Below are positions 20,280 through 31,553 of a stretch of DNA of 64,000 nucleotides, one piece after another. Each line of letters begins with the position of its first letter. Positions within the stretch are counted from its first letter, which is position 1. The stretch comes from Eledone cirrhosa (lineage: Eukaryota; Mollusca; Cephalopoda; Octopoda; Eledonidae): assembly GCA_964016885.1 (NCBI GenBank), contig OZ024744.1:118329197-118393196 (forward strand), in the 5' to 3' direction. Made by a program: the position numbers and the translations under genes. The notes below the pieces were generated by a model, which was given only the letters and a program-made list of their open reading frames with translations, had not been told where the DNA came from and did no database searches.

Positions 20280-20398
20280 CATACGTATGCGCCGACGGAC
20301 ATACACATACATATACATACGCACACACAAATACATACACCCCCCCCCACACACACACACACACACAAACGCACGCGCATATGTATAAATCTTATGCA
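20280..20398. repeat. CA-rich microsatellite
   Basis: ACATAC and CACACA runs with a short C-run near 20341-20348. Confidence 0.9.
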
Positions 20399-20399
20399 T

Positions 20400-20801
20400 T
20401 TCTACAGTATTTTCACCAAACTTATGTACTCCGGATGGTCATGGACACTTTCATTTTTCCAGATATTGATTATATGGCCCCCCGGTAGATAACCCCTTTA
20501 ATCACTTCCTTGGAGTCGACTGAAGCACTGCAGTGCAATGCAACAAAACGTCATAACTTCTGGAGTTCGCAACAGATTTTCACAAAACTTGACACATGGA
20601 CTACGTTTGTCCTACAGATGAATGTGAACTCTCAGAATTGGCACATATTGAGTAGGGGACCCCTGGGGGGCAGGAACCCCATTTTGAAAATAGCCGATGA
20701 TTTTGTAAAAGTATACTTTTCAAAGCAGCACTGAAGTATTGACATAAATGGTATACACAACTGTTATTTAATATCCGAGCAGCGCCGGGTACCTCTGCTA
20801 G
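20400..20801 (+). mobile_element. Helitron 3' end
   Basis: It ends with 'ccgagcagcgccgggtacct' and 'ctgCTAG' at 20798-20801, followed by T and a TA repeat. The upstream 380 bp contain the 'taacttctggagttcgcaac' and 'ttcacaaaacttgacacatg' modules typical of non-autonomous Helitrons. No 5' end was recognised, so the left boundary is approximate. Confidence 0.75.
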
Positions 20802-21455
20802 TATATATATATATATAGAATATATATATATAGAATATATATATATATATATACATGCACTACATTATACAAATATATTTAGGTGACACCAATGACTTGA
20901 GTGCACATTTAAAGAAAACATTCGACAACTTATGATCTTTTTGCCACGTAATAATAATAGTAATAATAACATCAACAATGATAGTAATAATAATAGAACT
21001 AGAATGATTTTTAATCAGCCACCTACCAAAGAAACACAATAGTTAATATATACAAGACTCATGATTCATACAAATACACACACAAGATTTTTTATTGTAA
21101 ATCGTAAGAAGGTCACTTCTTTAACACCCCAGTACACCTCCTTGCCTAAAGATATTTTAAAATGTACAAGACACACCCTTTCGTGCATGACAAAGCATAT
21201 AAAATTACCAGACATCTACAGTGTGAAAACATTTAGGACAAAGCTGGGATAAATTTTCAAAATGTATGTAATCAGCATTTAATTAAAACAAGCCACTAAA
21301 GATGTGGTGAAATGGTGACATTTCATAGACTCTTCAGTGCAAGTATGGCAGAGGGTGGATATTATGCTACTATTTCTAACAGGTCAAGCAAAAGGGTACG
21401 TATGTAGGAGCCCTGGGTTCTCTCTCATGTGTGAGTGTTTATATATATATATATA
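20802..21455. other. TA and AAT microsatellites plus unassigned sequence
   Basis: TA/GAATATA repeat at 20802-20855 and (AAT)n-like tract at 20945-21000. The rest, including a 63-codon frame at 21061-21252, has no recognised motif. A second TA tract lies at 21437-21458. Confidence 0.5.
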
Positions 21456-21459
21456 TATA

Positions 21460-22355
21460 GCAGTTGGAATTAAGAGGACTGAGAGTGAACCTAGCTAAGA
21501 CAAAAGTGTTGATAAGTAGAAAAGAGATCAATCAAGGAAATGACCATGTTTGTTATGTAGGAAAGGAGTTGGCATAAATTCTATAAAATGTCCACAATGC
21601 AGATCTTGGGTACATAAGAGATGTAGTGGGATAGCAGGCAAACTAACAGGTAGGGAAAACTACGTATGCAGTAGATGTACAGGGAAATTTGACAGTAGTA
21701 ATGGCATTGATAGACACATTTTTCCAATGCAGGTGGGTTCTATAGAAGTGGTTGATAGCTTCTGGTACCTAGGTGATCAGATTAGCATGAGAGGAGGGTG
21801 TTCCGAGGCCATAGTATCTAGAATATGGACAGGTTGGAAGAAGTTTAGGGAGCTGCTTTCTCTGTTGACAAAGAAGGGTTTCTCCCTACATATGAAAGGC
21901 CTGTGTGAGATGCGCGGTGCTGCATGGTAATGAGACATGGGCAACAACAGCAGAGGATATACGACGACTGGAGAGAAATGAAGCAAGCATGCTCCGTTGG
22001 ATGTGCAATGTCAATGTGCATGAATGACCCAGCATGGATGTGTTGAGAGAGAAACTGGGTATAAGAGGGATAAGTTGTGGTGTGCAGGAGAGAAGATTAC
22101 GTTGGTATGGTCATGTGATGCGCATGGAGGATGACTGCTGGGTAAAGAAATGGCAAGAAATCCCAGTAGAAGGAAGACGCAGTTGAGGAAAACCACGAAA
22201 AACAAGGGCGGAGGTGGTGAGAGCTGACCTCAGATTGCTGAAGATCACGGAGGAGATGATGAAGGACTGTGACTAGTGGAGAGTTGCTGTGCTGAATAGG
22301 ACCCGTCACACCCTTGCAAGCAGGGAAAAGCGGACGTAGAATGATGATGATGATA
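21460..22355 (+). mobile_element. RTE-like LINE subfamily 2, 5'-truncated
   Basis: Encodes LRVNLAKTKVL, then a complete PHD-type zinc finger (PCLLCRKGVG, KCPQCRSWVHKRC, YVCSRC; C-x2-C, C-x2-C, H-x2-C, C-x2-C) at about 21546-21690. SIEVVDSFWYLGDQISMRGG and TGWKKFRELLSLLTKKGFSL follow. A frameshift after 21900 leads to RRLERNEASMLRWMCN, LRWYGHVMRMEDD and the 3' tail with 'cccttgcaagcagggaaaag' and ATGATGAT. Sequence divergence and the different tail mark it as a subfamily distinct from the other copies. Confidence 0.85.
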
Positions 22356-22695
22356 TAATTAGGCATTAGAGGGATCAGATGTTTACTTGAGAGGAGATTT
22401 ATGTTGGTATGGTCATGTGATGTGCACGAAAGACGACAGCTGTATAAAAAAGTGCAGGGCAATCAAAATTGGAGTAGGTAGACCCAGATAAACCTAGGAC
22501 GACATGATAAAATCCGACCTTGCACACTTACACCTCACTAAGACAATGTCACTGGATCGCGATCTTTGGCACTACACAGTAATACAGAAGACCCACCTTC
22601 CCTACGTAAAAGTTAAACCTACAGTCAGTTGGCCCCTCTTAACCAAATATACACCCCCATCTCACTACCCCCACCCCATCCATCATCATCATCAC
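22356..22695 (+). mobile_element. RTE-like LINE subfamily 1, 3' fragment
   Basis: Starts at 'taggcattagagggatcag', encodes the end of the protein (LRWYGHVMC-like to RYTVIQKTHLP) and a shortened UTR, and ends in CATCATCATC rather than the usual tail. It directly follows the ATGATGAT of the previous element. Confidence 0.8.
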
Positions 22696-22704
22696 TTACA
22701 GTGA

Positions 22705-22972
22705 TGTAAGCTCTCTATAAGCGGCCAATAGTGGTATAAGCTCTCTGAACTTTTTCTAGCTACTGTACTTTCAGAGCACCCTCCCCACTGCTGATTTTGT
22801 CACCCAGGTAACGGAAGGTGTCCACTATTTCTATAGAACCATCTGTGCAATGGAATGAGCTAGTATTCTGTGGGCACTTGCTGCTACTTATTGCACCAGA
22901 GCACCGGCCACATATAAAATCTATGTTCTTAGTTAGCTTACCTGTGATCCCACTACATCTTTTATGCACCCT
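22705..22972 (-). mobile_element. RTE-like LINE subfamily 1, internal fragment
   Basis: Minus-strand WVHKRC-like to HKRCSGITGKLTKNIDFICG, then SIEIVDTFRYLGDKISSGEG and the 'gagagcttataccac' region. It faces the preceding plus-strand fragment, so the two form an inverted pair. It ends abruptly at the AT-rich tandem repeat. Confidence 0.85.
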
Positions 22973-23640
22973 ACATTACATTTCACAAAAGAGCGAGCGA
23001 GCGGTCTAGCCAAGAATAAGGGATTGACAAATTCTGAGTTTCGTACCTCACAACAGGTTTATTTTATATTTGGGGAGAGAGTAAGGGATTGAGAGAGAAC
23101 CAGCAGGCGCGTATACGATATATAGGGGGGGGGGGGGGGTGAAGAATAGGAGGGAGCAGGAAGGTTATTTTATAAAATCCTAGAATTTCGGTCATAATTA
23201 AACGAACAAGAGGTTATTTTAGAAAACGAGAGAGAAGGTTATAAAATAATCTATGGGATAGTTAGCGAGAAGGTTTAAATAAAATACTCGAATTTTGGGC
23301 ATAATTGAACAAGCATATAACAGTAATAAGAGAAGAATTATGGGATTTGAAAATACAAGAAGATTATTTTGAACAATCAGACAGAATTATAGAATAGCAT
23401 TGAAAAAGCAAAGATTGGATTCTGGACGATATGATAGAGATAGATGAATGGACCGGGGAAGATGGAGAGAAGAGGAAAAAAATAGCATTTGTACATTACA
23501 TTTCACAGAAGAGCGAGCGAGCGGTCTCGCCAAGAATAAGGGATTGACGAGGCGAGAAGGTTTAAATAGAATCCTCGATTATATGTATATATAGTAATAA
23601 TAATAAATTTGAAGACTAAAATCCAAAGAGGGCTCGATAA
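22973..23640. repeat. ~0.5-kb tandem repeat, related to 28500-28990
   Basis: 'acattacatttcaca(a/g)aagagcg' occurs at 22973 and again at 23491. The intervening unit contains 'cgagaaggtttaaata', 'gcatataacagtaataag' and 'cagacagaattatagaatag', all found again at 28560-28980. A 15-G run sits at 23125-23139. No coding potential. Confidence 0.8.
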
Positions 23641-23732
23641 GGATAAATATATATCAAATATATAATTAATATATTCATTTTTGAGATTTCTGATCTGAAA
23701 ACGTGTTGAAACAGATATTGTTACACTCTGGG

Positions 23733-23956
23733 AGGGTCATGTTGCCAATAAAAACGTTGGTTTTCACTTCAATTTATTATAAGTTTCCGGTTGGTTGGTT
23801 GGCTCTGTAACCGGAAGGTTGTTTATATGTTGTCAAAGATCAGTGACTAGATTTTTTTTCATTTTGTGTCTCTCCTTTGATCTGTCCTACACCATCTTGT
23901 AATAAATTGAAGTGAAAACCAACAGGTGTGTGTGTTTTTATTGGCATCATGACCCT
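23733..23956. mobile_element. foldback (MITE-like) element
   Basis: Left arm 23733-23783 ('agggtcatgttgccaataaa', then 'ggttttcacttcaatttatt') and right arm 23896-23956 are inverted copies, interrupted on the right by a 10-bp GT insertion. The 112-bp spacer carries an inner inverted pair, 'tttccggtt' and 'aaccggaag'. No target duplication is visible. Confidence 0.75.
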
Positions 23957-24317
23957 GTTTCATTGGTAGTGGGGTTCTTTCTTTCTTTCTCACATCTCAG
24001 TCACGTCGGACGGTCTGTATTCTGAACGCTCATGAAATTCACCCAGATTATGCTGACCCGATAACCATGTTGCTTGTTTTTTTTCCTATCTTCGGTTTGC
24101 TTTTATCCTTCTATGTTGTTTACTTGTCTCACTCGCTTTACGCGACTCACTTGTCCCAATAGCTTTTTTTAGTTATTGCTCGCACCAACCTGAGGTATAT
24201 GATTTTTAATGCGATGAAATACCAATGATGGTTGGCAAATCACTGACGAGGGACTAATTTTATAATATGTAACCCATGTGCAACCACGCAGTATTCCTCT
24301 TTCTTCTCATGTTTTTT

Positions 24318-24360
<43 letters not shown>
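23957..24360. other. unassigned sequence ending in (TA)n
   Basis: About 350 bp without a recognised element, then a TA tract at 24317-24360. Confidence 0.4.
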
Positions 24361-24361
<1 letters not shown>

Positions 24362-24758
24362 CAGGAAGTGTAAGTCAACAGGGTAAAATTAGCTTCGTTT
24401 ATTCATATTTGCTGTTATATATATTTCAGTGATGACCATTATTCAACATCTATGACCTCATCAGGCAGTTAGAACTTGAACAGAAAATCATAATGATTTC
24501 TTTATTAACCACAAGGGTTTACATAAAGTAGACATTAAGGACAGTGCAGGACAATACAGTACGGTACAAATGACAGAGGTAAACTTTGTTCCATCATAAT
24601 GATGGAACAAAGTTTACCTCTGTCATTTTGGTCCCCTTATATGCCCTGTCCTGAAGTATGGTGTTGTTTTCTCAAAGAACTAGTTATCACCGAAATATAT
24701 ATTACAGCGAATATGAATAAATGAAGTTAATTTTAACCTGTTGACTTACACTCCTTGT
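24361..24758. mobile_element. foldback element with 76-bp inverted ends and a central palindrome
   Basis: 24361-24436 and 24683-24758 are inverted copies with about 10 differences; the outer ends are ACAGGAAGTGTAAGTCAACA and the inverse of ACAAGGAGTGTAAGTCAACA. In the centre, 24568-24597 and 24599-24628 are a perfect 30-bp inverted repeat around a single base. No coding sequence. A MITE or related foldback element is the simplest reading. Flanks are AT-rich and no target duplication can be called. Confidence 0.8.
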
Positions 24759-24859
24759 TTTTAAATTAGTCCGGAGTAAACAGACAAACCTGCACACTTC
24801 ATTGAGTGCTCTACCCTGCATCCTGAAGTGTCGGTAATTAACTAACACACTCAAATTTA

Positions 24860-27800
24860 TATATCATCATCATCATCATCATCATCATCGTTTAACGTCC
24901 ATCTTCCACGCTTGCATGGGTTTGGACGGGAGTTTTCCCACTTGAGGCAAGAGTGGTTGTCTTGCTCGCATAGGACTGTCTGGCGGGTTTTCTACGGCTG
25001 GATGCCCTTCCTAACACCAACCACGTTTACAGTGTGGACTGGGAGGTTTTTACCGTGTTACCTACACGGCCACATTACAGCGTGGACTGTGTTTTTTTGT
25101 CGTGACACCTACACGACCTTATTTGTTTCGGACTGGATGTTGTGGTACCAACATAACTTTACATTGAAAGGGGTGGTGTGCATGGGGTGGGGGTAGTGGG
25201 ACGGGGGTGTATTTTTGTTAGAGGTGCCTACTTACTGTATTAGGTTTCACTTTGTACTTAGGTAAGGCGGGTCTTCTGTATTACTGTGTAGCGCCAAAGA
25301 TCTCGGTCCAGTGACATTGTCTTGGAGAGGTGTAAGTGTGTGAGGTCGGAATTTATCAGGTCGTCCCAGGTTTTTCTGGGTCTGCCTACTCCGTGGCTAC
25401 CGTCTATTTTTATTGCCCTGCACTTTTTTATACAGTTGTCTTTCATGCGCATCACGTGACCGTACCAACGTAGTCTTCTCTCGAATAAACAACATCTGAT
25501 CCCACTTATTTCGAATTTTTCCCTTAGTTTGTTTATGCTTTGCCGTTCACGAATATTACTATTACACATCCAGCGGAGCATGCAAGCTTCGTTCCTCTCC
25601 AGTCTGCGTATATCCTCTGCACACAATGCCCAGGTCTCACTGCCATGTAACATTGCTGTTCGTATGCAGGCATCATACAGCCTGCCTTTCATTTTTAGAG
25701 AGAACCCTTTAGCGGCTAATAGTGGTATAAGCTCTCTGAACTTTTTCCATCCAGTTCTGACTCTAGCTACTGTACTTTCAGAGCACCCTCCACCACTGCT
25801 GATTTTGTCACCCAAGTAACGGAAGGTGTCCACTATTTCTATAGAACCATCTGTGCAATGGAATGAGCTAGTATTCTGTGGGCACTTGCTGCTACTTATT
25901 GCACCAGAGCACCAGCCACATATAAAATCTATATTCTTAGTTAGCTTACCTGTGATCCCACTACATCTTTTATGCACCCATACTTTGCATTTGCCTACTC
26001 CTTTCCTACACACTGAGCATGGCCATTTCCCGGATGGGACCAGTGCCCTATTTTCCTTCCTACAAACTAGAACTTTAGTCTTAGACAGGTTAATTTTAAG
26101 GGCTTTTGATTCTAGGCCATGCTTCCATGTTTGGAATTTCTTCTCTAGTTCAGCCATTGATTCAGCTATGAGTGTTAGATCATCTGCGTATAGGAGTTCC
26201 CATGGGCAGCCGGTCTTGAACTCCTCTGTTATAGCCTGAAGGGCAATAATAAATAGTAGGAGGCTAAGAACGGAACCCTGATGAACACCAACTTTTACGT
26301 TAAACTCTTCACTATATTCGTTGTTAATTCTAACCTTGCTGACTGTTTCTTTATACATGGCTTGTATAGCTCTCACAAGCCTTTCATCAACACCTAGTTT
26401 TCTAAGAGCCCACCAGATAATGGAACGGGGGACTCTGTCAAAGGCTTTCTCCAAGTCGACAAAAGCTAAGTAGAGGGGTTTACTTTTAGCAAGGTACTTC
26501 TCCTGTAGTCGTCATACAATGAAAAGAGCGTCTGTGGTACTTTTACCCGACACAAACCCAAACTGCATTTCTTCTAGATCAATTCGCTCTCTGATTAGTT
26601 GCACTATTACTTTTTCTGTGACCTTCATGACCTGGTCGATTAATTTAATGCCTCTATAGTTACCCCTATCTAGAGCATTCCTTTACCCTTGTAGCAGTTA
26701 ATGATGCTGCTGCTACGCCAGTCCTTCGGAACAACCCCATTCTGTATGACTTGGTTTACTATCCGGGTGACCATAGTGTGTCACACCGTTCCAGAAGCTT
26801 TCAGCATTTCAGCAACTATTTCCGAAGGCCCAGCCGCCTTACCCGTCTTCATATCTTTGATTGCCTTACTTATTATACTACCTTCGACTAACACTGCTGG
26901 TCCCTCTATTGGATCGATGTGGGGGAGACTGTCTTTCTCCCATTTATTCTCCTCATTTAGTAGCCTTTCGTAGTGACACTTCCAAGCTACCTTCTTATCA
27001 GCGTCAGTGATGGCAAGTACACCATCATCATTAAGGACACACTTCTCCCCGACAATATCACGGTTTTCCTTGACACATTGCCTAGCAATCCTGAACACCT
27101 CACGTTTTTGGTCCTCGCGTTGTAGAACATGCTTGAACTTTCTTTCTTCTGCTTCCCTTCTTGCGAAGTACACTTGTCTCCTAGCTTCCCTCCTGGCCAC
27201 TTGATAGTCTTCTCTACTTACCCCATCCCGCCATACTTTCCAAGCCTGCTTTTTGGCCTTAATTGACTCCTCCACCTTACTGTTCCACCACCACGTTATT
27301 CTCCTCCTGCCTATAGGCCTGCTCCAGCCACAGACTTCATCTGCCGCCATCAGCAGGTTTGCTTTTAGGAATTCCCACTGTTCCTCTATATTATACGACT
27401 AATTGCTCTTCCTTACTATCGAAAGCATCAAGTAATATGCTTTTAAATTTATTACTGGCTGTGGGGTCCTTTAGCTTCCATATTTTTCTCCTGAGGATAG
27501 TCCTCTTCTGTAGTCGAGTACGTCTCATCCTGACTATGAGGTCGCTAATTATGAGTATGTTGAGAGGTGCATTCTTCATGGGGGAGGGATTTAGTGTTTA
27601 CAACAGACACTCTGTCACGTCTTCTGGTAAAGATATAATCTACCTGGCTGGTATGTTCCCCTGATCTGTAGGTGATCAAGTGATTGTCTCGTTTTTTGAA
27701 GTTAGTGTTACAGATAGTTAGGTTATTTGCGTCACAGAATTCCAGGATTCTGGAGCCTTCCTCATTTCTAGTACCAAACCCATAGCCTCCATGGATTCCG

Positions 27801-28480
27801 TCATAGCCGTCACAATGTTGTCCAACGTGACCATTTAGGTCGCCAGCAATAATTATATAGTCACTGTCGGTTATTTGGGAAGTAGTGAGCATCAGTGTCT
27901 CATAGAATCTGTCTTTTATAGCACCAGGCAGTCCGGATTGGGGTGCGTACGCAGATATTACTGTCACAGTAGTTCTATTTAGAACAAGTCTTATTTTAAT
28001 TATTCTGTCGTTCACTCTATTTACGTCTATTATCTTATCCACCCATTTTTCTGCTAACATGATTCCTACCCCACCCACCCAGCCCATTGTCATTTCCCAC
28101 CCAGAAAAGCTCATAGCATTGTTTTTTACCCACAATGAATCTAGCAGACCCTCCTCTCCACCTGGTCTCTTGGATACAGCAAACATCAACCTCCTTACGT
28201 TCAAGCATTTCTACAACCTCATTAGAGAAACCTTTTAAGGTGCCTACATTCATGGTACCAACTCTGAAGTTTTGGATTGCGTTTGGCGGGGAGGGGGGAG
28301 GGGGTTGGGTTTATGTTGGCCATCCGCGGCCAAAACAAAGAGGAGGAGTCCTTGCCTTTTCGTCCGACAGCATGAGGTGAATTTGTCGTTATCTTTGGCA
28401 TTGTCACTGAGTGTCCAGATTCTTCAGACTCTCCAGAATTCCTTAGTCCATCCATCATATCGAAAAGCAACCAGAAGTGA
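24860..28480 (-). mobile_element. RTE-like LINE, near full length, defective
   Basis: About 3.6 kb. The CATCAT tail (24865-24890) is the 3' end. The 3' UTR holds the 'ggatgcccttcctaacacca' segment. The polyprotein runs from 25258 up to about 28470. The 5' end meets the tandem repeat at 28500. This is the reference copy for the LINE fragments at 1-420, 15870, 18150, 22356 and 22705. It is interrupted by at least five frame changes, so it is not active. Confidence 0.9.
25258..28470 (-). pseudogene. RTE-like LINE polyprotein (endonuclease, reverse transcriptase, PHD-like finger)
   Basis: Domains in order on the minus strand. The N-terminal leader begins MLFDMMDGL at 28470. The AP-like endonuclease has MNVGTLKGFSNEVVEMLE, IQETRWRG (about 28155-28178), SAYAPQ, GDLNGHVG (about 27820-27844) and the VDYIFTRRRD box. 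A linker follows, then the reverse transcriptase: GKAAGPSEIVAEMLKASG; motif A FVDLEKAFDRVPR (about 26428-26466); motif B GVHQGSVLS; motif C YADDL (26176-26190). A PHD-like finger (about 25912-26019) follows, and a C-terminal region ending LRWYGHVMRM and GRPRKTWDDL. Frame changes occur near 28230, 28075, 27560, 27380 and 26780, with stops between 26780 and 26454. The finger has also lost one Cys-containing segment. Family known: RTE-clade enzymes nick DNA and copy their RNA into it. Confidence 0.9.
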
Positions 28481-28499
28481 TAGCATAGGCCGCTGACTT

Positions 28500-28987
28500 A
28501 TGATTGGTCCAAATAATAATGGTGGAGAGTGGGGGCGAGTGGGAGGGGTATGGGGTAGTTAGCAAGGAGAAGGTTTTAAGTAAAGCATATAACAGTAATA
28601 AGTGATATACTGGGATTTTAAAATACACAAGATTATTTAGACCAACCAGACAGAATTATAGAATAGCATTGAGAAAGCAGGATTGGATTCTGGGCGATTA
28701 TACAGATATATGGATGAATGAACCGAAGGATGGGGAGAAGAAGAAAATGGTATTTTTACATTACACTTCGTAGAAGTGCACTGACCATTAATAAGAGTTG
28801 ACAAATTCTGAAATTCGTACCTCGTAACAGGTTTATTTGGGGGTAGAGATTAAGAGGGACGAGGGAGGCCATTTTTATGAATCCTGGAAAATTTCGGCCA
28901 AAATTAAAATTAAGCGAGGAGAAGGTTTTAAATAAAGCATATAACAGTAATAAGCGATATACTAGGATTTTAAAATACACAAGATTT

Positions 28988-28990
<3 letters not shown>
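28500..28990. repeat. ~355-bp tandem repeat, 1.4 copies, related to 22973-23640
   Basis: 'aggagaaggttttaa(g/a)taaagcatat' appears at about 28566 and 28918, with 'tgggattttaaaatacacaag' after each. The rest matches the repeat at 22973-23640 in the same orientation. No gene. Confidence 0.8.
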
Positions 28991-29024
<34 letters not shown>

Positions 29025-29560
29025 TGTTTATGTATATATTTTTAGCTGTACATAATTCTCCTAAATAATGTTTGTAACTTTGCTTGTGGTTGTCTTAAAA
29101 TTCAAAATCATTTAGCCTCCAACAAGGTTGCATTGCGTAGGAGGTTTGTCGGGGCTTTTAATGATAGGACCACAATTCTTTCATAAAAACTACGTGAAAT
29201 GAAGTGTCTTGCCCAAGAACACAACATACTGCCAGTTTCAGGTACTGAATATACAACCTCCTTTTTTATCATGTGTACAACACTCCACAGTCAGGTCACT
29301 TTTCTGTCTGCTACTTGAACCTGCTTTGTGGTCGAGTGGTTGGGGACTAAACTGGCTTTCCCACCAGAACCTGGTCTAGTGAAAAGAGTACGTGGAACCA
29401 CAGCAGCAATTTTTAAGCTGTTAAAAGGGTAGATGAACTCCTCAGAGTCAACAGCTATCCACCCCAACTAAGGGTTAAATAACCTCACCGTCCCACAATT
29501 GGCCAAGTGTGGTGAGTACAGCTACACCCCTGACATGACCAAAACCAAACAGAAAGAGGT
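28991..29560. other. CA microsatellite and degenerate SINE-like sequence
   Basis: TA/CA tract at 28988-29025. Around 29205-29225 'tgtcttgcccaagaacacaa' resembles the reverse complement of SINE-body sequence ('gagcaagacacta' at 10277), and 29334-29352 has an A-box-like 'tggtcgagtggttgggg'. Neither is complete enough to call an element. Confidence 0.4.
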
Positions 29561-29826
29561 GGAGGTCAACCAGGGAGGGGTTCCTCCAACAGGAGTGACA
29601 AGATCTTAGATTAGATGGAGGTCAACCAGGGAGGGGTTCCTCCAACAGGAGGGACAAGGTCCTGGATTAGATGGAGGTCAACCAGGGAAGGGTTCCTCCA
29701 ACAGGAGTGACAAGGTCCTGGATTAGATGGAAGTCAACCAGGGAGGGGTTCCTCCAACAGGAGGAACAAGGTCTTAGATTAGATGGAGGTCAACCAGGGA
29801 GGGGTTCCTCCAACAGGAGTGACAAG
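29561..29826. repeat. 56-bp minisatellite, 4.75 copies
   Basis: 'ggaggtcaaccagggagggg' begins each unit at 29561, 29617, 29673, 29729 (one change) and 29785, exactly 56 bp apart. Each unit contains 'ttcctccaacaggag'. Because 56 is not a multiple of three, it is not a coding repeat. Confidence 0.95.
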
Positions 29827-30054
29827 GCCACATACCATCCAATAGGATCATAGATATCACAGGAACATGTTTTTACACCTGAAACAAACATTGACAAATG
29901 TTATGAAGTCGCCACACCTGAAAGATTGAAACTACAGGTAACATCATCTAATGAGTATTGGGATTACAACTGGTTGCTTGGCAATGTGGGAATGACATAT
30001 ATATTTCACACACTGAGAAGACACTTTGTTTCTGTAAATTAAGGTATATCATAA
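29827..30054. other. unassigned sequence
   Basis: About 230 bp between a minisatellite and a probable Helitron. Nothing recognised. Confidence 0.4.
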
Positions 30055-31324
30055 TCTATAAAGCTCAGTGTGTGGTCATGCTCCTTTCTTATAGAAATCT
30101 ACGATATAGAATTTCTTCAATTGAAATTTACAATTCACTATTCGAAATAGTTTCAATTGTGTCTTGGCACATCTCATTTTTTCAATTCCACCCACAATTA
30201 CGCAAAAAATAGATAAAACTCAATATTTTACGATTTTTCTCTGTCATTTAAACTGCTAAACTCTTTCCACTACCATTCAAAATACAACTTCATACTTTCT
30301 GCTACTTTCTCTTTCCAAGCTTGATGGTGATACTGTCTGTTTTACTCTCTCATATCATCTGCTTACCTATATCTATAACCCACACATTTTGCTACTTTCT
30401 CTTTTATACTTCAAATTATTACATTTCATACGAAACGACAATTATTCAAAAGCAACAGATACATTTATTCAACAAGCGATAAATCTTTTTTAAAACCTCT
30501 TTTCCAAACACATACAAACACACTCACTTCAACAACAACAACAATCTGCCTTTTATAGATAATGATAAACAATAATATCCTCTATGAGGTCACTAAACCT
30601 GCTAGAAACAGCAGCTAACTCTCCCCCATACCACACCCCTCCCTACTGTCTTAAATTTAGAAAACATATCTTCTATGAGGTCACTAAACCTGCTAGAAAC
30701 AGCAGCTAACTCTCCCCCATATCACACCACTCCGTACTGTCTTAAATTTAGAAAACACATATCCTCTATGAGGTTACTAAACCTGCTAGAAACAGCAGCT
30801 AACTCTCCCCATATCACACCACCCATCCCTACTGTCTTAAATTTAGAAAACATATCTTCTATGAGGTCACTAAACCTGCTAGAAACAACAGCTAACTCTC
30901 CTCCATATCACACCACTCCCTACTGTCTTAAATTTAGAAAACACATATCCTCTATGAGGTCACTAAACCTGCTAGAAACAACAGCTAACTCTCCCTCATA
31001 TCACAACCCTCCCAACTGTCTTAAATTTAGAAAACACACAGACAACCATGCAGAACAATGCCATCGCAGCTCTGTTGTTCGGCTGGCATCGTCTACGCGC
31101 GTGTTGTGCAAGTACTGTGAAACAATAAATTTCAACACTTTTTTGCACAGAGATAATATCCATAGGCGAAACTACAATTGTCACTGCTGGCGCAGCTCCT
31201 GCTTCTAGGTCTGCAATTCATTCACCCAGTGCCTGGCAGACAAAAAAGTGCTGCCATAAAATGGGTGGTGCAACCTAACTTTGGTAACTTAATGACCCCG
31301 AGCAACGCCAGGCTTTAATGCTAG
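30055..31324 (+). mobile_element. probable non-autonomous Helitron with internal minisatellite
   Basis: The 5' candidate is TCTATAAAGCTCAGTGTGTG at 30055, which resembles the start at 12902. The 3' end is 'ccccgagcaacgccaggctt' and then 'aatgCTAG' at 31321-31324, followed by T. The interior holds a five-copy minisatellite (30577-31037) and no gene. The 3' end is convincing; the 5' end is inferred. Confidence 0.6.
30577..31037. repeat. 91-93-bp minisatellite, 5 copies
   Basis: 'atc(c/t)tctatgaggt(c/t)actaa' starts units at 30577, 30668, 30761, 30854 and 30947. Each has 'cctgctagaaaca(g/a)cagcta' and 'actgtcttaaatttagaaaa'. Confidence 0.95.
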
Positions 31325-31326
31325 TT

Positions 31327-31553
31327 TCTTTATAAGGCTGATATTAATGTAAACTGTTCCACATAACCAACTCTTTGCTGGTGTGTGTATGTCAGTGCAT
31401 GCGTGACTGTATGAGTATGTCAGTGTATACATGTCTGTGTGTGTATGTGTATGTCAGTGTATACGTGGCTGTATGTCTATGTGTGTGTTATGCTGCAAAT
31501 TTCAAACCTAGAGCATACACTAATAGATAAGTTGAAATTTATTTTACATGACT
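31327..31553 (+). other. possible second Helitron 5' end, then GT-rich sequence
   Basis: TCTTTATAAGGCTGATATTA begins three bases after the preceding CTAG, paralleling the arrangement at 13369/13381. It is followed by a GT-rich stretch (31380-31490). No 3' partner was identified. Confidence 0.4.

Noticed and set aside
27359..28496. Plus-strand frames opposite the LINE endonuclease
   Set aside because: Antisense shadows of the LINE polyprotein.
29330..29380. tRNA-like 'tggtcgagtggttgggg'
   Set aside because: No B box at the expected distance; too degenerate to call a SINE or tRNA.
29561..29853. 60-codon frame with repeated GGQPGRGS-like segments
   Set aside because: Arises from the 56-bp minisatellite, whose unit is not a multiple of three.
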